5,881 nt of DNA. It comes from CAYFZR01 sp046760505 [NCBI: Candidatus Hydrothermarchaeota archaeon] (GTDB lineage Archaea > CAYFZR01). Made by a program: the position numbers and the translations under genes. The notes below the pieces were generated by a model that was not told the DNA's origin, searched no databases, and worked only from the letters and a program-made list of their open reading frames with translations. Below are positions 1-5,881 of this stretch, one piece after another. Positions within the stretch are counted from its first letter, which is position 1. Every line of letters begins with the position of its first letter. The stretch covers positions 1 through 5,881 of the forward strand of contig JBHIEG010000063.1 in assembly GCA_046760505.1 (NCBI GenBank), written 5' to 3'.

Positions 1-1218
1 GAGGAAACAGAGTATTCTGTGCTCCTGGCTCAGGCAAAAAGTAAAATGTCTCTTTCTGGAAAAATAGATTATTTTCAACCCCTCACTCTGATTGAGCTGC
101 AGAAAGGATTCCTGGATGAAAAAACAATTATTGTTGAATATTTTCTCGGAGAACAAAAGTCTTTTCTGATGTCAATAGCAAAGAATGATTACCGGGTTTA
201 TTCTCTGCCACCCGCAGAGAAGATGAATGACCTGGTGGGCTCGTATCTTAAAATGTTATCTTATGATAATGAAAGTGGATTTCAAGCACAAGAAACAGCG
301 AAGCGCTTATACAGGGAACTTTTATTCCCTCTTGAAGAAATTGAGACAAAAACATTCGAAAATCTGGTGATTATTCCTGATGGTATCCTTTACTATCTTC
401 CTTTTGAAACCCTAATCGCTGAGGATGAATTTCTGATTAAAAAATATGCCATTTCCTATGCTCCTTCTTCTTCTTCTCTTGCTGTTTTGACTGAAAGAAG
501 AGCAGAATCAGAGGGGAAGTTTTTGCTTGCTTTCGGCAATCCGGTTTATTCTAGAGATAAAGATGAAAATTCAGGAGAGGCAAATTCTGAAGTAAATTTT
601 CTTCGAGATTTATATTTAAATCAGGGCTTCAGATTTTCACCTCTGCCCTACAGTGAGATTGAAGTTTCTGAAATAGCTAAATATTTTCCCGCTGAAGAAA
701 TAGACGTTTATGTCAGAGAAAGTGCAAAAGAAGAAATTATAAAAAGCTCATCTTTAAAAAAATATAAAATTATCCATTTCGCCTGTCACGGTTTTGTGGA
801 TGAAAAATTCCCATTTCGTTCAGCACTCGTTCTAACTCTGGATGAGGATGATAAAGAAGACGGATTTCTTCAGGCCAGGGAAATAAGCAATCTATGTCTC
901 GAAGCAGACCTGATAGTACTTTCTGCCTGCCAGACTGGTAAAGGGAAGCTGGAGCGTGGAGAGGGAGTGTTGGGTTTACCCCGAATTTTCTTTTACTCTG
1001 GAGCAAAGTCAATTCTTACCTCGCTCTGGGAAATTAACGATAAATCTACTTCTGAATTTATGAATTTTTTCTATAGATTTCTTTCTCAGGGAAAAAGTAA
1101 AGCCCAGGCACTGCGAGAAGCCAAATTAGAAATGCTCAGCACAGAATACAACCATCCTTATTACTGGGCCTCTTTTGTGCTGAACGGAGATTACACTTCA
1201 TCTATTTGTTTTGACTGA
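1..1218 (+). CDS. CHAT-domain protease-like protein, 5' end outside window
   Basis: The reading frame is open from base 1, so the 405 visible residues are the C-terminal part of a longer protein. The GTG at 19 is probably internal, because the first residues align with the middle of the second CHAT protein of this window, just before its CHAT domain. The visible part is almost wholly a CHAT domain (caspase HetF associated with TPRs), a separase/caspase-like cysteine peptidase fold. It shows the family landmarks: a YSLPP strand, an IIPDGILYYLPFE core, HFACHG with the probable catalytic His at nt 787-789, and LSACQTG with the probable catalytic Cys at nt 928-930, 47 residues later. A SLWEIND strand and a YYWASFVLNGD end follow. 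No C-terminal membrane segment is present, unlike the second CHAT protein. TPR repeats are expected upstream but not seen. The 3' end overlaps the anti-sigma gene by 21 bp, tail to tail. The substrate is unknown. Confidence 0.93.
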   Translation, partial: EETEYSVLLAQAKSKMSLSGKIDYFQPLTLIELQKGFLDEKTIIVEYFLGEQKSFLMSIAKNDYRVYSLPPAEKMNDLVGSYLKMLSYDNESGFQAQETAKRLYRELLFPLEEIETKTFENLVIIPDGILYYLPFETLIAEDEFLIKKYAISYAPSSSSLAVLTERRAESEGKFLLAFGNPVYSRDKDENSGEANSEVNFLRDLYLNQGFRFSPLPYSEIEVSEIAKYFPAEEIDVYVRESAKEEIIKSSSLKKYKIIHFACHGFVDEKFPFRSALVLTLDEDDKEDGFLQAREISNLCLEADLIVLSACQTGKGKLERGEGVLGLPRIFFYSGAKSILTSLWEINDKSTSEFMNFFYRFLSQGKSKAQALREAKLEMLSTEYNHPYYWASFVLNGDYTSSICFD

Positions 1219-1977
1219 ATCAAGAATTAAGAAAAAATCCTTTAAGAGAGATTCACTGAGTTTTTGGGTAGAAGAGTAGGCAGCGACACTCCAGAAATAT
1301 TTTTTATTATCTTTCAATCCATTTTTTACCTCGTGAGGAAGTTTTAATCGGTTTCTGGATATTTTTCCGCTTTTCCATATCAAATTTAGTTTTTCATCAT
1401 ATAATTCAAGAATGTAATATTTACAACCTTTTACTTTTTTCCATTTAAAAAGAAGCGAATCAGAATGAATTTTTGCGGGTAGTGGTCCAACCAATTCTAT
1501 CATCTGTTTTTTTTCGCCTCTTAGTTGAGTTTTTTCATCAATGTTTTTGGCACCTGTTCTGAAAAATAATAGAATACTTCCCACTAGGAGAGCCAGAGTA
1601 ACTCCAATTGACACATAATTAAAGGAGAGTTTAAACAGAGAAGGTTTTTGTCTGTTTTTCAATTCACACAGGATATCGTAAATTTTCAACCTCAATGAGG
1701 ATAAATCTTCTGCTTCTTCAGAAGAGTTAAGATCCTCTAGTTCTTTTCTTAATTTAAATCTAAGCGTCTTGAGGATAAAATCAAATTCTTCAAGACAGCA
1801 AGGACAGTTTGTGATATGGTCAATGATTTTTGTCTTCTGACGTTCTGATAGTTTTCCTCTGAAAAAATTCATTATTTTTATAGAAGAAGGACACTTTTTC
1901 CTGTCCGATACTGGTATTTGTTCCACATATTTTCTGTAGATTTTCTTTAAACCAATATTATTTATTCTCATAATCAA
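1198..1977 (-). CDS. Membrane anti-sigma factor with zinc-finger domain and FN3-like ectodomain
   Basis: This is a probable single-pass inner-membrane regulator that binds and silences the sigma factor encoded just upstream. Numbered from the upstream ATG at 1983, it has an N-terminal zinc-binding anti-sigma motif with C31, H56, C60 and C63. The H-x3-C-x2-C core, preceded by a Cys and a short helix, is typical of zf-HC2/ZAS anti-sigma factors. An acidic linker follows, then one membrane helix at about residues 121-141. The C-terminal 100 residues (about 160-258) form a beta-rich module with FKWKKVKG, YYILELYD, LKLPHEV and YFWSVAAY patterns, resembling a fibronectin type III-like fold and probably outside the membrane. 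Three starts are possible: ATG 1983, TTG 1977 and ATG 1971. TTG 1977 was chosen because AAGGAG lies 7 nt upstream; the spacing is 1 nt for ATG 1983 and 13 nt for ATG 1971. The gene overlaps the sigma gene end by about 20 bp, pointing to translational coupling. The family call is strong; the exact start is uncertain. Confidence 0.85.
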   Translation of the reverse strand: MIMRINNIGLKKIYRKYVEQIPVSDRKKCPSSIKIMNFFRGKLSERQKTKIIDHITNCPCCLEEFDFILKTLRFKLRKELEDLNSSEEAEDLSSLRLKIYDILCELKNRQKPSLFKLSFNYVSIGVTLALLVGSILLFFRTGAKNIDEKTQLRGEKKQMIELVGPLPAKIHSDSLLFKWKKVKGCKYYILELYDEKLNLIWKSGKISRNRLKLPHEVKNGLKDNKKYFWSVAAYSSTQKLSESLLKDFFLILDSVKTNR

Positions 1978-2503
1978 TCCCATTCTCCTTCAATATTTTT
2001 TTCAGGTCTGATAATCCTCTGTATAGTAAATTCCTTGTTTTATCTTTACTCCAAGTGAAGCAGGTGGCGATTTCTCCAATTGTCATTCCAAGCAGGAATA
2101 GTTTAACCACTTTACGCCGGCTATCGATGAGTAATTCGACAGCATGGCCAACAATTTCAGCGGCATTGTTTTCCCCATTTTCCTTTTCGCTCGTATAAAA
2201 ATTATACTGTTCTGCTATTTTTTTCTGTTTTTCATGATTTATAGCTGCTTTTTCTCTGTTCACTTTTCGGAGTTTATCAATCACAGATGAATTTACTATC
2301 TTCTTGATATAAGACGTACTGTTCTCAATTTTTTTCTCATTCTCAAGAACTTTCCACAGTTTTATTTTTACCTCCTGCAGGATGTCATCTCTATCCAGAC
2401 CGTACTTCTGGATGCTGTATTTGTTGATTTGAGCTTTGATAAAATTGGAGAATTTATTAAAAAGAGCTTCGAAATCTTTTGTTTTTTTATTTTCCCCGTC
2501 CAT
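1958..2503 (-). CDS. ECF-type RNA polymerase sigma factor
   Basis: This 181-residue protein is a small sigma-70 family factor with only regions 2 and 4, as in ECF factors, and would direct RNA polymerase to a dedicated promoter set. Region 2 covers about residues 10-85. It includes the DDILQEVKIKLWKVL helix (residues 39-53), the core-binding and -10 recognition part, and a SYIKKIVNSSVIDKLRK stretch matching the usual W-x-x-x-I-A-x-N-x-x-I-D-x-x-R pattern. After a polar linker, region 4 (about 121-171) has a helix-turn-helix of the form LLGMTIGEIATCF...SKDKTRNLLYRGLSDLKKIL that would read the -35 element. The frame extends upstream to a GTG at 2575. ATG 2503 was chosen because a strong extended -10 promoter sits just before it and the extra 24 residues are not sigma-like. 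No Shine-Dalgarno site precedes ATG 2503. The gene is followed by, and overlaps, its probable anti-sigma factor. It does not fit a named ECF group that can be recognised by eye. Confidence 0.88.
   Translation of the reverse strand: MDGENKKTKDFEALFNKFSNFIKAQINKYSIQKYGLDRDDILQEVKIKLWKVLENEKKIENSTSYIKKIVNSSVIDKLRKVNREKAAINHEKQKKIAEQYNFYTSEKENGENNAAEIVGHAVELLIDSRRKVVKLFLLGMTIGEIATCFTWSKDKTRNLLYRGLSDLKKILKENGIDYENK
1985..1990 (-). promoter_or_regulatory. Shine-Dalgarno site of the anti-sigma gene
   Basis: AAGGAG on the minus strand lies inside the last codons of the sigma gene. It is 7 nt from TTG 1977, 13 nt from ATG 1971 and only 1 nt from ATG 1983, so it argues against the longest reading. It is the only clear ribosome binding site found at a gene start in the window. 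Confidence 0.6.
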
Positions 2504-2513
2504 TGTTTTTCGA

Positions 2514-2542
2514 ATTATAGCATTCTGGCTATCTGTCAACAA
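2514..2542 (-). promoter_or_regulatory. Extended -10 promoter of the sigma/anti-sigma unit
   Basis: On the minus strand TGCTATAAT (2522-2514) is a perfect extended -10 element. At 17 bp upstream the -35 position reads TTGTTG (2542-2537), a weak match. A perfect TTGACA (2539-2534) is also present but only 14 bp from the -10. Transcription should start about 3-4 nt before ATG 2503, giving a nearly leaderless mRNA. This looks like a housekeeping promoter and lacks an evident ECF-type -35 (GGAAC-like), so autoregulation by the encoded sigma is not visible here. Confidence 0.6.
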
Positions 2543-2612
2543 TAATTTAATGGCGTTTATAATGACGAACAGCACGCTGGTTTTTTCTCATCGGTAGAAA
2601 ACTCTTATTCAC

Positions 2613-2641
2613 TTGACATTCCTTTATCCCTTAACTAACAT
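2613..2641 (+). promoter_or_regulatory. Possible distal promoter of the glycosyltransferase gene
   Basis: TTGACA at 2613-2618 is a perfect sigma-70 -35 hexamer. It is followed after 17 bp by TAACAT at 2636-2641, which matches the -10 consensus at four of six bases. It would give a leader of about 30 nt without a ribosome binding site. It is weaker overall than the proximal candidate, and the two could be alternatives. Confidence 0.35.
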
Positions 2642-2669
2642 TCAAAGCGAATAATTTCTGTGTTATATT
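2641..2669 (+). promoter_or_regulatory. Proximal extended -10 promoter of the glycosyltransferase gene
   Basis: TATATT at 2664-2669 is preceded by TG plus one base (2661-2663), an extended -10. A TTCAAA -35-like hexamer lies at 2641-2646 with a 17-bp spacer. Only 9 bases separate the -10 from ATG 2679, so the start point would fall within about 3 nt of the initiation codon. The layout mirrors that of the divergent sigma promoter. Confidence 0.5.
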
Positions 2670-2678
2670 ATTAATGCC

Positions 2679-4064
2679 ATGTGGGAAGATACGCTGTATG
2701 AGTTTGAACGAAGGTCTCGAGAGAAGGGAAATTTTTTTGATAATTTCTTCATCAGAGAAAAAATAGATACCATTCTCATCTTTCTCATTATTGTTGGAAG
2801 TTCAACAGTAGTGGTGATAGGTTTAAAGCTGCGGATTTTTCATCTCTGGCTGGATTTTCTATCAAGCAGCCATATCCTCAGGTTCTCAGCTTTAGTTTTT
2901 ACTGGCTCCACAGTATTCATCATCGCCGGCATTTTGTTCAGAACATTCCTCTGGATTAAATATCGGCCTTTAAAGCTCAAGCCAGCAGAAAAAATTGACT
3001 GGCCTTACGTTTCGGTAATTATGCCCGCTCTCAATGAAGAAGAGCTTATTGAAAAATCCATCGATTGCGTTTTTGCTTCTAAATACCCAGAAGAAAACCT
3101 TGAACTCATCTGTATCAATGATGGTTCAGCGGATAGAACTCTCTACAGAATGTTGAAGGCCAGGCAGAAGTACGGCCAGAGACTCAGAGTGATTAATTTC
3201 AGGAAGAATGTAGGTAAGAGGAAGGCTCTCTACGCAGGATTTAAGATGGCAAAAGGTGAAATAATTGTCACTTCTGATTCTGACAGTAAAATCGGGAGGA
3301 ATGCAATCCGGAACGTTGTTCTACCGTTGATAAAGGATAGAAATACAGGTGCTGTGGCAGGGAGAGTGGCAGTTCTTAACGAGAAAGAGAATTTTCTTAC
3401 CAGAATGCTTTCCATCCGCTATTCAATCTCTTTTGATTTCGGACGTGCTTACCAGAGTGTCTACGGCACAGTGTTCTGCTGCCCAGGAGCTCTGACGGCT
3501 TACAGGAAATCAGTGTTAATGAAGTTCGCTAAAGATTGGGTAAAACAGAAATTCCTTGATGTGGAGTGTACCTACGGTGAGGACAGATCTCTGACAACAA
3601 ATATTCTCAAGTGCGGATATATGACCAGATATCAGTCAAATGCAGTCGTTTATACCAGAGTTCCTTCAAGGCTTCGACAGGTAAGCAAAATGTATCTCCG
3701 CTGGACACGGAGTTATATACGTGAATCTGTGCTTTTTTCCATGTTCATGTTTTCCCCCTACCGTGAGCAGTATCGTCTGCTGCCTATCTGTGATTTTTTC
3801 TTTCTCAATTTCCTCCATCCGTTTCATTTGTTCGCCATCGCCCTTGTCTTCTATTCGGTTATTTTATATCCTGTTTTGATTGTGCGATATCTGCTCATCA
3901 TTGTCATTATCTCATTCTTCCTTTCTCTCTATTACTTACGAACAAACAGAAGCCTGACTTTTCTCTACGGGATTCCATATGCGGTTTTAACAGCTTTCTG
4001 TCTGTGGTGGATAGTTCCCTATGCTGCCTGTACCCTGAAAAATCAATCCTGGCTCACAAAATAA
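2679..4064 (+). CDS. Membrane glycosyltransferase family 2, hyaluronan synthase/NodC-like
   Basis: This 461-residue integral membrane enzyme probably polymerises a sugar nucleotide (UDP-GlcNAc or similar) into a polysaccharide or oligosaccharide at the inner membrane and may export it. Two N-terminal membrane helices (about 31-49 and 69-87) precede a cytoplasmic GT-A domain that starts at VSVIMPALNEEE. Visible motifs are NDGSAD (D148, D152) for nucleotide binding, the DSD metal site (D200-D202), the GEDR catalytic-base region (E301-D302) and LRWTRSYIRES, which matches the acceptor-site region of NodC and hyaluronan synthases. The usual QxxRW signature reads M338-Y-L-R-W342 here, so the Gln is replaced by Met. 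Hydrophobic helices fill residues from about 365 to 453, and the protein ends NQSWLTK, resembling the W-G/L-T-R/K end of hyaluronan synthases. The start has no Shine-Dalgarno site. The product is unknown; hyaluronan itself is not implied. It is divergent from the sigma gene and converges on the CHAT gene with a 5-bp gap. Confidence 0.9.
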   Translation: MWEDTLYEFERRSREKGNFFDNFFIREKIDTILIFLIIVGSSTVVVIGLKLRIFHLWLDFLSSSHILRFSALVFTGSTVFIIAGILFRTFLWIKYRPLKLKPAEKIDWPYVSVIMPALNEEELIEKSIDCVFASKYPEENLELICINDGSADRTLYRMLKARQKYGQRLRVINFRKNVGKRKALYAGFKMAKGEIIVTSDSDSKIGRNAIRNVVLPLIKDRNTGAVAGRVAVLNEKENFLTRMLSIRYSISFDFGRAYQSVYGTVFCCPGALTAYRKSVLMKFAKDWVKQKFLDVECTYGEDRSLTTNILKCGYMTRYQSNAVVYTRVPSRLRQVSKMYLRWTRSYIRESVLFSMFMFSPYREQYRLLPICDFFFLNFLHPFHLFAIALVFYSVILYPVLIVRYLLIIVIISFFLSLYYLRTNRSLTFLYGIPYAVLTAFCLWWIVPYAACTLKNQSWLTK

Positions 4065-4069
4065 ACAGA

Positions 4070-5881
4070 TTACATTTTCCGGTGGAGGTTTCTGAAGGTT
4101 ATTATTCCTGCTCCGGTGAGGAAGAGAGAGAGGAGAATAAATAATTTTTTGGAAGAAGAAGGGAAAATAATTCTATCTGCCATACCGGTGGCAAGGTATC
4201 CTGCCCAGAAGTAGGGGTGGGAAAGATTTCCGGAAGAGATCATTTCCAGTTTGGCCTTCCTCAGGGCCTCCATGATTGAGAAGGAGTGGCGGAGGTGGGA
4301 GTAGAATCTCTCCATGAGAATGGCGCTTGCCTGGTCGTTTACTGCCCAGAGAGTGATAAGGGCAGAAGAAGAGCCAGCGTAGAAAAAGGCCCTGTTGAGG
4401 CTTTCTATTCCTTCTCCTCTGATGAATTCTCCCAGACCTGTCTGGCAGGCAGAGAGTGTAACCAGGTCGCAGTTAAGGTCGAGGTTGAATATTTCTCTCA
4501 TCTGTAGGAATCCGTCCTCGTTGTCATTATTTTTAAGAGAAAGAACGATGGCAGAACGGGCCGGATTTTTTTCGTCAACCAGAGCGTGGGTGGCAAAGTG
4601 TAATATTTTATATTGAGAGAGAGGGATTTTTTTTATCAGTTCTTCAGATGCATTTTCTCGCCTGTAGATTGACTTTTTTGATTTCTTGAATAGAGAACCG
4701 ATTCTCTCAACTTCCTGGCTGCTGTGCTCCAGCCTGAAAAAATTGAAAGTATTAGAAGAGTAGTAGTCCTGAAAAATGTCCTTCTCGGAGTTTGTTATCT
4801 CATTTACTCCAAAAGAGGGATCACCAAAGGCAATCAGGTCTTTTTTTGGCCTCTGTTTTTTCATTTTTTTATGATTTTTAATCTCTGAGAGGACGGAAAG
4901 GGAAGGAATGTAGGAAACCCTGTAATCCTCTATCAGCCATCTTTTCGGGCTCTGCTGGGTAATGAGCGCTTCAAAAGGGAGAAAGTGAAGAATATCGTCG
5001 GGTGAAATGATAATCTTCCTTATTTTTTTATCCAGGCCAGGAAGGATGAGAGAAGAAAAGAGTTCATATCCTGGTTGAAATTCTGAACATTCCCTGTCAG
5101 TAATCAGGCCCAGGTAGTTTTTGACCTTTTTCTGTATTTCACGCGCAGGAGGAAGACTGAATATTTTTAATTTCTTTCTGGTGATGACAAAGGCATAGGA
5201 ATTTTCTCTACCGAGACAGTATTCAAAAAAGGCAGTGGTACGATCAGCCAGTTTTTTCTGGGCCTCTTTAACAGAAATAATCTGGGGGTACTTGAGGTCA
5301 GCGTAAGCAGGGCTCGAAATTCTTATTTCCCTCTTAACTGATTCAATTTCCTCTTCATGTTTTTTTAGCTGGCTGTAAAGTTCATTCCTTTTTTCTTCTG
5401 TAAGGTCGGGGGATAAAAGCGTTTTGTATATCTTTGAAATTTCCTGCATAAGTTCTTTTTCCCGCTCAATCAGCCTGAGGTCAACCCCAGCTGAAATGTC
5501 GATGTTTGATACCTCAAGACTGTCGAGGAATGAGCGTGCTTTGGCTCTCTCCATGTAGTTGAAAGCCTGGAGGTCGTATTCTTTTCCTGAGTGAGATTGG
5601 TGGAGTCTGGCAAGCAGGTCTATGAGGTTGTGAAAGGCTTCGAGTCGCCTGTCTGTGCCAAAATAGCTTGCCTTCAGTTCTTCGAGCTTAATCTTGGAAC
5701 GGATATCTTCGATGATATTTATCGAGTTTTTATAACTCTCAAGAGCTTTTTCATATTCCTTCTCTTTTCTGTAGGCATTGCCCATTTCAAGGTAGGCTTC
5801 CCAGAGAATCTGCCCTCCTTTTATCTCCAGTCCGAGGTCGATCGATTTCTGGAGGTACTTTATTGAGTCTTCGAGATTTCC
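4070..5881 (-). CDS. TPR-coiled coil-CHAT protease-like protein with C-terminal membrane anchor, 5' end outside window
   Basis: The frame runs open to the window end, so the Met at 5785 is internal and 603 residues are visible (residue 1 = nt 5881-5879). They begin with the last helix of one TPR and a full TPR (about 28-58: AYLEMGNAYRKEKEYEKALESY). Next come the MERAKARSFLDSL helix common in TPR-CHAT proteins (about 110-122) and a charged coiled coil (about 136-187). A CHAT domain follows, with YADLKYP and EYCLGRENSY strands, IISPDDILHFLPFEAL, HFATH with the probable catalytic His at nt 4588-4586, and LSACQTG with the probable catalytic Cys at nt 4447-4445. The His-Cys distance is 47 residues, as in the other CHAT protein. 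After the PYFWAGYLATG end of the domain, residues about 580-596 form one membrane helix with a basic RNLHRKM tail. A separase/caspase-like peptidase role with TPR-based sensing is known for the family; the substrate here is unknown. Whether the protein is cytoplasmic or exported depends on the unseen N-terminus. Confidence 0.94.
   Translation of the reverse strand, partial: GNLEDSIKYLQKSIDLGLEIKGGQILWEAYLEMGNAYRKEKEYEKALESYKNSINIIEDIRSKIKLEELKASYFGTDRRLEAFHNLIDLLARLHQSHSGKEYDLQAFNYMERAKARSFLDSLEVSNIDISAGVDLRLIEREKELMQEISKIYKTLLSPDLTEEKRNELYSQLKKHEEEIESVKREIRISSPAYADLKYPQIISVKEAQKKLADRTTAFFEYCLGRENSYAFVITRKKLKIFSLPPAREIQKKVKNYLGLITDRECSEFQPGYELFSSLILPGLDKKIRKIIISPDDILHFLPFEALITQQSPKRWLIEDYRVSYIPSLSVLSEIKNHKKMKKQRPKKDLIAFGDPSFGVNEITNSEKDIFQDYYSSNTFNFFRLEHSSQEVERIGSLFKKSKKSIYRRENASEELIKKIPLSQYKILHFATHALVDEKNPARSAIVLSLKNNDNEDGFLQMREIFNLDLNCDLVTLSACQTGLGEFIRGEGIESLNRAFFYAGSSSALITLWAVNDQASAILMERFYSHLRHSFSIMEALRKAKLEMISSGNLSHPYFWAGYLATGMADRIIFPSSSKKLFILLSLFLTGAGIITFRNLHRKM

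Noticed and set aside
1507-1514. Eight-base A-run (coding strand) in the anti-sigma gene, and a similar one at 4627-4634 in the CHAT gene, as possible phase-variation or frameshift sites.
   Set aside because: Such runs are expected in A+T-rich Lys-rich coding sequence. Both frames are intact and no alternative-frame product of interest follows.
2504-2575. N-terminal extension of the sigma factor to GTG 2575.
   Set aside because: The extra 24 residues are hydrophobic and not sigma-like, no good ribosome site precedes the GTG, and the stretch contains the extended -10 promoter. It remains possible if transcription starts further upstream.
2570-2579. Small palindrome CAGC-AC-GCTG followed by a T-run, resembling a terminator or an operator.
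   Set aside because: The 4-bp arms with a 2-base gap cannot form a stable hairpin, and it lies upstream of both genes, where a terminator is not expected. It is too short to support as an operator.
2674-2770. Out-of-frame short ORF starting at ATG 2674, just before the glycosyltransferase start, as a regulatory leader peptide.
   Set aside because: It has about 31 codons and no ribosome site, and would be outside the mRNA if the proximal promoter is used.
922-4453. A 14-bp perfect inverted repeat (TCTGCCTGCCAGAC at 922-935 and its complement at 4440-4453) that could bound an invertible segment.
   Set aside because: It encodes the conserved catalytic-Cys motif in both CHAT genes, and the flanks diverge at once, so it reflects shared protein sequence rather than a recombination site.
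4286-4616. Plus-strand open frames inside the second CHAT gene, and similar minus-strand frames inside the first CHAT gene (770-1012) and the glycosyltransferase (3230-3415).
   Set aside because: They are antisense shadows of strongly supported genes with no recognisable domains or ribosome sites.
1-5881. Type III-E CRISPR-Cas locus, suggested by the TPR-CHAT plus sigma combination.
   Set aside because: No CRISPR repeats, Cas effector fragments or Csx30/Csx31-like genes are visible in the window. The resemblance is limited to the CHAT/sigma logic.

Overview
The window is compact, A+T-rich bacterial DNA carrying five protein-coding genes and almost no spare sequence. Nothing fixes the taxonomy. 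The combination of an ECF-type sigma factor, a zinc-finger anti-sigma factor with a beta-rich ectodomain and TPR-CHAT proteins suggests a complex-signalling, probably Gram-negative bacterium, perhaps from an uncultured phylum; this is only an impression. No tRNA, rRNA, transposon, CRISPR array or phage gene was seen.

Layout from left to right: (1) The 3' part of a CHAT-domain protease-like gene on the plus strand (1-1218), whose N-terminal part lies off the window. (2) A minus-strand two-gene unit in which an ECF-like sigma factor (1958-2503) is followed, with overlap, by a membrane anti-sigma factor (about 1198-1977). The 3' end of the anti-sigma gene overlaps the 3' end of the CHAT gene by 21 bp. 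(3) A 175-bp divergent control region (2504-2678). It holds an extended -10 promoter in each direction, both placed so close to the start codon that the mRNAs would be leaderless or nearly so. (4) A plus-strand membrane glycosyltransferase of family 2, similar to the hyaluronan synthase/NodC/chitin synthase group (2679-4064). (5) A second, longer TPR-coiled coil-CHAT protein on the minus strand (4070-5881), open at the window end and finishing in a C-terminal membrane anchor. It converges on the glycosyltransferase gene with a 5-bp gap.

The arrangement suggests one signalling locus. Two CHAT proteins, each with an intact His/Cys catalytic pair, bracket a sigma/anti-sigma pair, and a polysaccharide synthase is divergent from the sigma gene. 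CHAT proteases are separase/caspase-like. In type III-E CRISPR systems a TPR-CHAT protease (Csx29) cleaves a protein (Csx30) that restrains an RpoE-like sigma factor. By analogy, a CHAT protease here could cleave the anti-sigma factor to free the sigma factor and so control surface polysaccharide synthesis. This functional link is inference from gene order and domain content; the domain calls themselves are well supported by visible motifs.
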